64,000 bases of DNA from Diospyros lotus (taxonomy: Eukaryota > Streptophyta > Magnoliopsida > Ericales > Ebenaceae). Position 1 is the stretch's first letter; each line of letters opens with the position of its first letter. The position numbers and the translations under genes are program-made. Positions 41,101-53,600 of this stretch are shown piece after piece. The notes beneath the pieces are model-generated. The model was given only the letters and a program-made list of their open reading frames with translations, ran no database searches and was not told the DNA's origin. The stretch is from positions 32,936,753 to 33,000,752 of the forward strand of contig NC_068349.1 of assembly GCF_014633365.1 (NCBI RefSeq), written 5' to 3'.

Positions 41101-44100
41101 GAGCTGGCCACAGTTTGTAATTGACTTGTGTAACCGGTTTGGAGAAAGGACCAAAACCTATGTTAGTAATGGAGCTTCTAAGACTACTAATCAGGTAGTG
41201 CAAGAAGCTAATAAAGTAGCAGTGGAAAAGGAAGATGATGTACATTAAGCTAAGGTTCTACAGGAGGAAATACTTGTTGAAAGTGTGCCTAGGGTATACT
41301 TCAGCAATCAGCAAGTAGGAGGTTGGGGCAAACCTCTTGCTGATGAATATGTTAGTCTGCTCGATAGTGATGTTTCTAGGGTTCTGCGACAAGACCAGCC
41401 CAACTATGAGGAAAAATCAGTTAATAAGACCAAACGTTGGGGTGATCTGGAGGAAGAAGAGGAGGTGGAAGAAGAGAGGATTGTACTGGGCAACTTGCTT
41501 GGAACATCTCATACAAATGTCATTGGCATGGGCACACAAGACAAGACAAAGGTGACATTGCAGCCAGAAGAATTGGAAGTATTGTACAGATTTTTGCACA
41601 TAGAGAGGTTTGAAATTATCTCCATGATTGGAAAAGATAGGGTTGCAGGACTGATAGCTCATTCAAAACCATTTTTAATGGCAACAAGGAAGAAGTCAAT
41701 GGCTGAGATTGGTGTTGCAGTAGGTCATAATACTGTTATTGTTGAGAAAGAGGAAAAGAGAAAGCAACAGCAAAGAGAAATACTAGAGAAGAACAAGAAA
41801 AGACGAAGAAGGAACCAATTGGTAAAGAGAGGCATTGGATGAAGTAACACCGGCTAGGGTGTAATAAGTTCTTGGGGACAAGAAACCTTTCAAGGAGGGG
41901 GAATTGTCACGACCCTTGGGTTATTTTTGGGTTAAAGCTGTAATTGGTTACATTGTTGGTTAGGAAATGCTATTAGTTCTGTTGTAGTGCACATGGTGCT
42001 GTTCCTAGACTCTACTTCTAATTGAACAGCCTATAAATAGGCCATAATATGTAAAGAAAGGTATGCTGAAAGAATAGAATGAATTCATGTTTTCCCTCCC
42101 TATTTTCTCTCTATGATTCTTTCCTTGCTCTCCCTCATTTCTCTTATTTCTGCAATATATCTCCCTCCAATTTCTTCTCCGTTCCTCTTCCAAATTCCTC
42201 TCATTTCCTTCCTAGACCCTAGCTAAACCCTAGGGTCGTGACAGGGGATTCTTGCAGATGTTTTCTAGGATTCCATAGTTAAGCCTATTAGAGGATTTTC
42301 TGCCCCAAGAGAATGGAGATCCAATCTTGGAAGGTAATGGCTTAAATCTCAGACAAACTAGAACTCCTGTAATAGAAGTGAAAAATATGAATGACAGAGA
42401 GTTTATGGCCGATAGGATGAATGATAAAAGGATGGGAAACAACTCGATGGATAATTCCTATACTCATAGTGTTGCCCCTGTGCCAAAATTGGAGATTTCT
42501 ATGCTTGACGGCAAGAACCCTGGATGGTGGGTAAGGAGATGTCAGAAGTTTTTTTAGTTCTACAACATAGGAGAGTCTCAAAAGGTTAACCTAGCTTCAA
42601 CTTACTTGAACAATGCAGCTTATGCATGGTTTCAAGGTTGGGTGAGGCTTAGAGAAGAATGTGTTTGGCAGAACTTTGGGGGAAGAAAATGACTGATGTT
42701 ATAGAAGAATTCAATATGCTGAGACAGATTGGAATGATTTTGGAATATCAGACCAAGTTTGAAGAACTTCAATCACTAATGATCATTACCAACACTTCTC
42801 TTTCGAAAACATATTTTGTTCCGAGTTTTAAACTTACCCAACAATGAAGATACTACAACCTACAACAGCTAAGCAGGCAACGGAGAATGCAAAACTGCAA
42901 GAACTGACAGAAAAGGCTATATTCAAGAAGCATCTACAAGAATCAAGTTTCAATTATTCAAGTACTCGTTATATGGACCCATTTACACCAAGATAACAAT
43001 ACATTAGAATTTCTATCAAATCTCCTAGCTCTATCTCCTCGAGTTGCTCAGTTTCTTTGATTTTCTTGAGGACAAGAAAATTTTGAAGGAAAGGGAAATC
43101 TCGTGACCCGAAGAATTAGGAGATAGCAGAAAACAACAATTGAAGTGTTATTTTACATTTACAACTGTTAGTAGAATCTGTTAACAATATAACCAAATAA
43201 CTGCTTCAAATAACTAAATAACTACTGTAAATAACTACCGTGGATAGTCATATATAAGGTTATGCCACTTTGTACCGAGATTAGTAATCATTTAATTGAA
43301 GTTTTCTCATTCTCTCTATCCATTCCCTATTTCCCTTTGTTCTCTCTGTTTTCTCCCTAAATTCTCTCATTTCTCTTTCTTTCTTTCTTTTTTCTCAATT
43401 GTCAACTAGAAACCCTAGATTTGAAACCTAGGGTTTTGACAATTTAGACAATTGCTTTCTGTAACAGACACTCCCCCTTTGCATCTGCCCCATTTTCAAA
43501 TAGAAGGATTAGTTTGCTTGCCAAAAAAAGGCCTCCAAAACTAACTTGCTTTCTATACAATTCCTGAAGTTACTAGAAACAAACTTTATGTTGCCCCCAA
43601 TAAATGACACCTCTATGCTATGTTATTGCAGGAAGGCTAAACTATGTCAGGATGAATTGTACTGCTATCTAGAATATGACAAGGATAAGGAACTCCACAT
43701 GTTCCAAAACAGTATGTTGAGAGGGTAGATCTATAGACCATCTAGATAGTCAGTTTTCTCCTCAAGTTAGTCGTATAATTTCTTAAACCTAACTGTGTAA
43801 TTCACAAGGAGCAACATGGTAATTTTGTCTAATAGAAATTGTGAAATCTTAGATTTTAGTTTTTTTATTCTTTCCCCCTTTTGAAGCAAAGTCCGATTGG
43901 GATTCAGATTTGTAGAGGAGAGGAAAAAGAAAATGAGAGGAAAGTAAAATGAGAGAATGGAAGCTCAATTTACTTATTTAGTTGTGTTTGAAAGAAAAGA
44001 AAATGAGCACATGTATGCAAAAAATAGGGCTATGTGCCAATTAGCCATTGTACTTTCACTTGGGGGCAAATTGGCCCTCTCGCTTTCAGAGGGCAAAAAT

Positions 44101-44608
44101 AAGCTCACACTTTAAACTCAAGGCCAAAAGTAGTTGAAGTATAAAAATAATTACCCTAGCAGCCCAAATCGAACCCAAACTAAAGCCTAAATCTAACTTC
44201 AATCACAATTGCACCTCACAGTCGCATTTACAAAGGCATTTGCAAATGAACCCAACCTCACTCAAATCGAACACAAGAACCCTAGTAGTAAAGTATGTGT
44301 GATGTTATTTGAGCTCTTATTTGAATCTAAATTTTGGGGGTTAGGGATTTTTTTGGAGTAGACTTGACTCCATTAATGGAGTATAAATGCCTTTGGATGA
44401 CATTTGGACGACATCCATTGTAAGGGTTGACCTTGCCCCGAGTATGAGTATGAGGGCATATTTAGTTCTTTTGAAAGTACACGGACCTATAACTTGAGTG
44501 CGGGCATGAAGGTGGTCACAAAGTCACCCCACCTGCCTCTTGTCATCAAGTAGAAAAAAAAAAAGTAACCCAAGCAAGCTACAGGGGCTAATTTGGCACT
44601 TCGCCACC

Positions 44609-44639
<31 letters not shown>

Positions 44640-47600
44640 AAAAAATACGATTCCTAGTTTGGTTATCCACCAAAAATACATACCTATAAATAATTTTATT
44701 TTCCTATCATTATCCTTTTGCTTGATAAATCCTATTTCCAAATATAGTAGATGGTAAAGAAAAGTTTATGACCGTTGTGGATAAGTAAAATGACCATTTT
44801 TGAGAAAACATAAGCATATTTCAGCATGTTTTCAAAACTATTATCATATTGTTCTTTCTAGTTAGACCAAGCTGAATAAGTAAACTAAGAAACGTCTAGG
44901 CTAGGAATTGCTGGCCATCCTCCTATGTTGCCAATCAGCTTCAGAAATGCAACTAGGAAACTATTTACATCTAAATATGATACTATTGAAGATATTCTCG
45001 GAAAAGATAAAGCCGAATTATATCTTGAAGATTTGAAGCTAAGGCGAGATAAGAAGATAAAAAGATAAAGCTTCTCTATATCTGAAAAATTAGGAATTTT
45101 ATTATCTAAATCTGTTGTTATTATTTTGTATTTTGAATGTCCTATTTTTTAGCTAGGAGATGAGTTGTATTGCTGTATTTAATACAGCTGTGTACCACAT
45201 AATTAGTAGAACAGTTTCTGTGCTTTGGATTTCTTCTCAATTAGAGTTTTGATTCTCTAAATTGTTCATGGTATCTGAGCTTAGATTAGTGTAAATCACC
45301 ATACCTTTTGTACCACATTAACTCTCCTCAATATGGCCGATTTCTCAATCACCAGTGCAACCTCCAATATCGGCCTCCCGCCTCTCCATCAGTCCTTCCA
45401 TCCCCTACTCCTATCTAGGTAGATCATCATACTATTCAAATCACACAACATAAGCTTACCTGGACCAATTTTCGGGAATAGTCTCAGTCGGTTATGTTGG
45501 TGATGAAAGGGAAAGGTAAGATGGGGTATCTCACAGGTGAAACAACTCAACCAGATGCAATACACCCGAGTATAATACCTGGGATGCTGAAAACTCCATA
45601 GTGATGGCTTGGATCATCAATTTTATGGAGCCAAAGATAGGGAGAACCTACCTATTCTATAAGACAGCCAAGGAAGTGTGGGATGTCGTTCAAAGTCTGT
45701 ATTCGGATATGGAAAATACAACACAATACTTTGAGGTACAATCGGCCTTAAGAACCACCCGTCCAGGTAACAACTCGGTTACTAATTACTACAATATTTT
45801 ATCTAGGCTATGGCAAGAGATGGATCTATATTATGATATAAACTGGGAGTGCACAAAAGATGGAGTGAAATATGCAAAGATGGTTGAGAAGGAGCGAGTG
45901 TTTGATTTCTTGCAGGGACTAAACTCTGACTTAGATGAAGTCAGAGGACGGCTTCTAGGGATAAAACCCTTCCCTTCCATCAAGGAGCCCTTTGCCGAAG
46001 TAAGGAGGGAAGAAAGCAGAAAAAAGGTGATGATGCACACAGCAACTAAAGTCAACAATCAAGGTGGATCAGCACTCACAGTCTCCAAACAAAAGACAAC
46101 AGCACCTTGAGGAGATCATAAAAGAGATAGACCTTGGTGCGATCATTGCAAGAGACCAAACCATACCAAAGAAAACTGTTGGAAGTTACACGGAAAGCCT
46201 GCTAGTTGGAAAGAGAGAAACCAGAATCAGAAAAGACCACAACCAGCCTATGCAGCGGATACAGAAGAAGGTACAAGTGTCATCCTAACTTCTAACCAGT
46301 TGGAAATCCTGCAGCAAGTTTTAAACCAAACAAGGGTTACAAAACCCACTGATTCTGAAGAAGAACCGAACCCAATAGCCTCCCATGTGAAACAAGGTAT
46401 AGTTCATGATTGTTATCTTTCTAAGCTGCTTAATAAGAATGATTGGATTGTTGACACGGGGGCTTCCAACCATATGGCTGGATCCCTTGTGGTATGATGG
46501 GTTACAAACACTGTGAGAAGAATATAAAGGTGACTATGGCAGATGGCACAATATCACAGGTTGAAGGAGAAGGTTCGGTATATCTAGATGGCTTGTGGCT
46601 GAAATCTATTTTATATGTGCCTTGATTAAAATGTAATTTGTTATCTATCAGCAAAGCTACTAGAGATATGCATTGCAAAGTGACTTTTTTTCCTACTCAT
46701 TGTGTGTTTCAGGACCTCATTTTGGGGAGGATGATTGACAATGCTAAGGAGAGAGAAGGCCTTTACTATGTGAAAGGATCGACTGTTGCTCCTGCTTTTC
46801 TTTATAGGTTACAGAATTCCTTTGTTTCCTCTGTTGTTTCAGATTCTAACATCTACTTGTGACACAAAAGATTAGGCCATCCGAATTTTCGATATTTAAA
46901 GATTTTGTACCCTCGTTTATTTGACAATAAAATGAGTGATTCATTCAATTGTGAAGAGTGCATTCTTGCTAAACAAACTAAATCTTCTCATCCCATTCAT
47001 GCATATCAACCAACTAAACATTTTTACATTATCCATAGTGATGTATGGGGACCAACTAGGGTACCAAATCTAACCAATACTCGTTGGTTTGTCACTTTCA
47101 TAGATGACCATACTAGGGTGTGTTGGGTGTTCTTGATGAAGGAAAAATCAGAAGTCGCCAAAATTTTCAAAAACTTTCATCAAATGGTTCTCAACAATTT
47201 TCAAACATCCATTTATATCCTTCGTTCGGATAATGGAAAAGAATACTTCTCCTCTGAATTCCAGACATACTTGAGTGACAATGGCATTATTCATCAAAGC
47301 ACATGTCCATATAACCTCCAACAAAACGGAGTTGCTGAGAGAAAGAATCGGCATTTGCTAGAAACTGCTCGCACATTGATGTTCTCTAGTTTTGTGCCTA
47401 CATCTTTTTGGGGAGAAGCCATCCTTACAGCAGCCTAGGCTTCCTACTAAAATCCTCAATTTCAAAACCCCATTAAACACTCTCATTACATCATATCCTC
47501 TCTTAACCTGCATGCTGAATTCCTTATCCCCTAAAGTCTTGGGATGCACAGCCTTCGTTCACAATTATCACTCAAAATTGCATCCCAAGTACTGTAACTT

Positions 47601-50600
47601 ATTCAGGGGGAGAACAACAGATATAGCAGAAATCTGCTGCAGAAAAATTACAGCAGCTACAAACCACTGCAGAAAAAACTGCAACCGCAGATCCTAAATC
47701 AAAGCTGCCACTCAAGGTATATTCAAGAAGAAAGGATCTTGAACCGAGGCAAGACCAATCATCATTCTCGGAACAAGGTCCAACACATGAAGAGGAAGAA
47801 AGAAATGAATCAGCAGTGCCAATTGGAGATCTCAGCAGAACACAGAATGTTGAATCAAAAAACAGAAACTGGAAATTTGGAGGCTCAATCAGTTGATATG
47901 GATGTCCCAATTGCTTGGAGAAAAGGGGTAAGATCATGTACTAAATACCCCATTGCTAATCATTTGGTGTATTCTCAGCTTTCCCCAGGTTTCAGGGCAT
48001 TTACTATAAAGATGAATGAGGTGTACATACCAAAAAACATTGGTGAAGCTCTACAAAATCCTGACTGGAAAAGGGCTGTAATTGAAGAAATGGATGCTCT
48101 AATAAAAAATGGCATGTGGGAACTAGCTTAACTACCTGAAAACAAGAAAGTGGTAGGAAGTAAATCGGTTTTCACAACAAAACACAGAGCTAATGGGAGC
48201 ATTGAACAATACAAAGCAAAGTTGGTGGCCCAAGGATTCACACAAACCCAAGGTATAGATTATGAAAAGACCTTTGCACCCGTTGCAAAACTCAATTTTA
48301 TACGTGTGTTATTATCAATTGCAACTAACTTAGATTGGGAACTACACCAACTTGATATAAAAAATGTTTTTCTGAATGGAGAACTAAAGGAAGAGATATA
48401 TATGAGAATTCCTCCCGGATTTGAAGAAAAAGAGGAGGTTTGCAAATTAATCAAATCATTATATGGACTGAAACAATCTCCTAGGGCCTGGTTCAAGTGA
48501 TTTAGTACCACATTACATCGGCTAGGATATCAACAAGGGAAGTCTGACCATACCCTATTTACTAAGCATGTTGCTAATAGTCTAAAAACAATTTTAATTG
48601 TTTATATGGATGACATTATTATTACAGGTGATGATCATTAGGAGATTAAAGCTTTAAAGGAACAATTACAGCAGACTTTTGGAAGTAAAAGATCTTGGGC
48701 AAATGAGATACTTTCTTGGGATGGAAGTAGCAAGGAGAAAGGAGGGAATCCTTATATCTCAAAGAAAATATACATTGGACCTACTCAAAGAAATAGGCAA
48801 GCTGGGTTGTAGACCAGCTAGTACCCCACTAGAACCCAATTGGAAGGCCAGTGTAGATGGGACAGAAAAAGAAGTAAATAAGGAGAGGTATCAGAGATTA
48901 GTAGAGAGGCTGATATACTTATCTCTTACCCAGCCAGACATTTCATATGCAGTAAGTAAAGTCAATACATGCATTCACCTCATGGTAAACATCTTGATGC
49001 AGTTTATCATATCCTAAGATACTTAAAAGGAACTCTTGGCAAGGGTATTTTATTCAAAAAAACCGAAGACTGAGGAATTCAAGAGTTTGCGGATGCTGAT
49101 TGGGCAAGTTCCTTTGAAGATAGCAAATCAACTTTTGGTTATTGCACAAAGTTATGGGGAAATCTTGTTACATGGAGAAGTAAAAAACAGAGTGTGGTAG
49201 CTAGAAGTAGTGCTGAAGCAGAGTACCAAGCTATAGCTCAAGGAGTCTATGAAATAATATGCCTGAAAAAATTTATGAATGATTTGAAGATGCCTAATAC
49301 TGATCCTACAAGAATATACTGTGACAGTAAATCTTCCATCAATATAGTAAACAATCGGATTCAACATGACCGAATGAAACATGTGAGAATTGATAGGCAT
49401 TTCATCAAGAAAGAGATCAAAGATGGTGGAATAAACCAGGTGTATATCCCTACTGGCCTACAAGAAGCTAACATCTTTACCAAGGCAAAGAACAAACAAG
49501 GCTTTGAAGTGATAAGAGGCAAGTTGGGAATGAAGAATATCTATTCTCCAGCTTGAGGGGGAGTGTTGAAGATATTCTCGGAAAAGATAAAGCCGAATTA
49601 TATCTTAAAGATTTGAAGCTAAGGCGAGATAAGAAGATAAAAAAATAAAGCTTCTCCATATCTGAAAAATTAGGAATTTTATTATCTAAATCTGTTGTTA
49701 TTATTTTGTATTTTGAATGTCCTATTTTTTAGCTAGGAGATGAGTTATATTGTTGTATTTAATATAGCCGTGTACCACAAAATTAGTAGAACAGTTTCTG
49801 TGCTTTGGATTTCTTCTCAATTAGAGTTTTGATTCTCTAAATTGTTCAGATACCATGCCCAAAAATAAGGGAGATCAAGAGCTAACAGGTGACGAAAACC
49901 ACTCAGAAGTGGACAATAATCTATTGCTCAAAGACTTAATGCATTACATAAAAATATTAATGACCTGGGAGCCATGCTGATCGCAAATTACTAAACGGGG
50001 TACTGGAAATCTCTCTTTGATTATTGCATTTGCATCATCTTGAGGAGCTTGCAACAGCTGGGCAAATGCCTGTAGAGGTTGTAGAGTTTCTGTGAGCAAA
50101 CTAGTTATGCAGGAAAATAGAAAAACTGAAGAATGATAAAATAAAGCAAATTTAAGATAATCCTAAAGATCCAAGTCTCAAATTCTGCAAACGTTGATCA
50201 CTCATACTGATGAGGATGAGAAATAAAAGTAAACCAACAACTAACATGAGGAAGTATATGGCAGAACCATGCAATTCATGAAACTGGAAACAGGAAGATA
50301 ATGGCTCAAGGGAAAATGTATTTCTTGACTTTATTTATGAAGAAACAAGTATACCTAACTTCTTTTGTCACATATCCACATTTAACATTCAAACAACCAC
50401 AGATGCAAAGATTATGCCTCATAGATATGTTTGCTTGTCCAAAGTATACATAAATACAAAGATAACAAGAACTACATTGACAAGCAGAAACATCTTGCTA
50501 TAGTTTCATGTGCATGTGTAAGGTAAACAAGTTTGAGCAACTATTTACTTTACAAGAAAGGCAGGCTACAAAATTTCTTCACTTCCAAGCATGCATGTGC

Positions 50601-53600
50601 GCACGCGTGCATGAGAGAGAGAGAGAGAGAGAGAGTTGATAGTCAGATCAGTGGATCTGTGCTAAAACTTAAGAAACAAATCAAGAGCAAGCTCTTGCAT
50701 ATATTGCTACATTATTGTTTGTAAAAAAAAATAAATAAATAAAAGAGAACGGAGCTAGAACTGAATAATTGAGTTTATAATTCTTGACCAACAATAAGAG
50801 AAACCTTGAAGAATTGTAGAAGGAAAAGCAGAAAGTACTTAAATGTAACCTTGTCTCACTAAACTGGTGCCCACTTAAGTCAATTACGTAAAATTTAGAA
50901 TGACCTCATTGAATCAACATTTTAAGAAACAATTACACGCAAGACTTTTAATGTCATAGCATCAAGTTATGATGTGACTTAGTAGATCAGGCAAGATGAA
51001 CAAGGTCAAACTTTTATGGTATCCAGCTTTTATTGTCAATCCTAAAGATCCAAAAATTTTACAAAGCTCAGACAGAAAAAAACAAGGTCAAACTTTTATT
51101 ATCATTTTCACTGTCCAGAAAAGATTACCACATGTTCAGGCTGATTATGGTATCCAGCTTTTCGCCACTGAGCAATAGTAGAACCATGAAATACGACAAC
51201 AGTGAAATAAGAATCCAAAAGTAAGATCCTATCAGAGACAATTGCAGCCACGTCAAGGAGAGCTGGTTCTGGGCTAGAATGAAAAGAGTAAGAGATCAAT
51301 GAAGGCTGAATCATCACAACTGAATTAGCAACATTTTCCCGGTTTAATATCATTCTAAAATATGCTGTCTCATCAGGGCTGTTGTTGAAAACCTGAACCA
51401 AACAAAAGAATACCAACATTGAGCCAAGAAAATAGAATTTACACATCATACTTAAGTACTATCATACAAGAGAAAATATACGATCTGGCACAACATGAGA
51501 AATCTGACCTAAAAAAACTGTCATACCTGCACAAATTGAGAACGCCGTAAATGAAACACAAATTGAGGAAATATTGACAACCTTGGAGATAAGCTGAATG
51601 ACAATGGGCTGTCCTTTTGGTAATCTCCAAAGCGAGAACATACATGTATTAATGACTTATCTAGCCATCTTATAGGATCAAATTCTGCCTGTGGGAAAAT
51701 TTCATTCTTTGGTTTAGCACGGCATGGAAACTATGAAATGAAAGCATATACAAAATATACACCGTGTTACATTAAATAATAAAAACTTTGCAATAATCTC
51801 TTTTCTTGAACAAGTCTATATGCTACAAATATAATCATCAAACTAAGCTTATGTGCTGAAAAGAATCCCTCCCATGTCAGTGAGATTTACCATGTCAAAC
51901 ATATAAATAGACATTGCTGTCAGCATAGAATTACAGAACCAACACTCGTGACATGGTCATTGAATAAAGGTCCCTAAGTGGAAGACTGAACTTTTTCATT
52001 TTCTTTGTTAAAGACTGCAGATGTAAATGTGACATTGCCATTGAAATAGGTAGTGAAAACTTCGCCAAGTAGTCCAAGTTAATTGAAGGTACCAGAAGGA
52101 TAAACTAGGACTGGCTACAGACCTAATCTTTGCATTGGCTGCACAAAGGAGTTGTTATCAGGTAGCATGAACTTCCCAAAGAGTAGACAGCTGAAGCTTT
52201 CAAAATGTAGAAGTGACATTTTGTACAAAATGGCTAAGCATGTAAAATACCATTTAAGAAAATAATTCAGACACATCCACAATCTGAAAATGACACAAAT
52301 CAATCGGACAAACATGCCAATTCTCTATAATAGGAAATGAAATAAAATTTCCAACTTCAAAGAAAGGAGTAGAGGATGATTTGTACAATGATACGCCAGG
52401 CAAATTTATTGATATAGTTGTGAAGTATTTGTGCCCCAATTAGGAAAGTGATTGGATCCACATCGAAAGTTACTAGTGGGTAAAACTTGGAGATCGAGTT
52501 ATACAAATAATTGGCTTGGATATCTTGAATCAGCTGTTCACAAAGAGGGGAAATTATTGATGATGTTACTCATAGAATCAAGATAGGATGAGTAAAGTGG
52601 AGAAGTACATTGAGTGTTTTATGTGATTGTAAATATTGGACAAGTGAAAATAACGTGGGTTTTAGACAAATTTGCATAAATAAGTTTTATTAATCAGAAG
52701 GACCATGAATAATTGTGGCCATTCTTTTACATAGAGAACTATATGACTTTTGTTTTTCTGTACTTGGATGCCTGAAAGTAACCTATTTATAATAATTTGT
52801 CTAGCAAAAATTCTAGAGCAATTATATTGTATTTCCAATGCCCTAATCCCACATTTGAAAAATAATTCTAGCTTAATATTCATGTCTACTTTTGTCTCAT
52901 CTATCAAAATATTACTGATTGCTAAGTAACATGCACCACTTTTTTGGATGTGCTTTCTTAATTTATGCATAAAAAAAGCAAAAAAAGTAATGGCTCAATT
53001 TAGATCCTTAATGTAATCCAATTATATTTACAGAAAAAAAAAATGTAATCCAATTAATTAGAGTCATTTGTCTCACACTGGTCTATCGTTCACTGAGTTT
53101 TCCATCTTAGATAAGCTTATCATAGACTTAAACTGGTATGCCTTGTATTCAGAAACTGGTGACTGATTCAAAATTTAATTAGACCCCTCACAAATATTTA
53201 CAGCATAATGACAAATATATTTATGATGAACCTATGACCATAGTGATAACAGTCATATCTATAGGAGCAACTAGGGCAGGAAATTTTTGACACCTGGTAA
53301 CAATCATACATAGAAAGTAAAAAATTTGAGCTCGAGTTACTCGTACAATTAAGGCAAGATTGACCAAGTAGAGAACTAGTTTGCCTATTTTATACCTAGA
53401 CACAGCCCTTACATAAAAAGGAATATCCTTAAAGATAATCAATGGAACATGAAATCAGAACCAAAATGTTATTACATTAACATTAACTGAGACGAGGATG
53501 CTGAGTTAAAGGATTGTAGAACAAACTAAGATAGGGCTATAAATTGACCGACTTGTGATGTAGTAAAGGTAGTGCCTATTTGAAGATGAAATGAAGAAAA

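Larger units (their letters stand above)
38455..42243 (+). mobile_element. Element I: non-autonomous gypsy-like retrotransposon (gag only) nested in H
   Basis: LTRs of 339 bp each (38455-38793, 41905-42243), TGTCACGACCC...GTCGTGACA. PBS TTTGGTATCAGAGCC, purine tract CAAGGAGGGGGAAT, and perfect GGGGA target duplications. Internal region 3.1 kb: a leader of about 2 kb, then gag and a second frame; no RT or integrase. I counted about 8 LTR differences (2.4%), so I is younger than H. It would depend on enzymes from another gypsy element. Confidence 0.88.
37876..43441 (+). mobile_element. Element H: non-autonomous gypsy-like retrotransposon (gag only), split by element I
   Basis: LTRs at about 37876-38199 and 43099-43441, ending TTGACA. 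PBS-like ATTGGTATCAGAG follows at 38200. The only coding trace is a gag: a coiled-coil start near 38266-38450 ([31 protein letters not shown]), and after the I insertion [20 protein letters not shown] at about 42483-42540, typical of Ty3/gypsy gag. No protease, RT or integrase. The purine tract GGAAAGGGAAAT precedes the 3' LTR. Target duplication unresolved. Confidence 0.78.
44984..49848 (+). mobile_element. Element J: complete copia retrotransposon in the last SEC23 intron
   Basis: LTRs of 285 bp (44984-45268, 49564-49848), PBS TGGTATCTGAGC at 45269, gag, PR-IN-RT-RH, purine tract GCTTGAGGGGGAG at about 49551-49563, and GATAC target duplications. About 9 LTR differences by eye (3.2%). The 5' LTR begins TA instead of TG. 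Antisense to SEC23. Same lineage as A and F. Stops and frameshifts in gag, integrase and RT. Confidence 0.93.
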
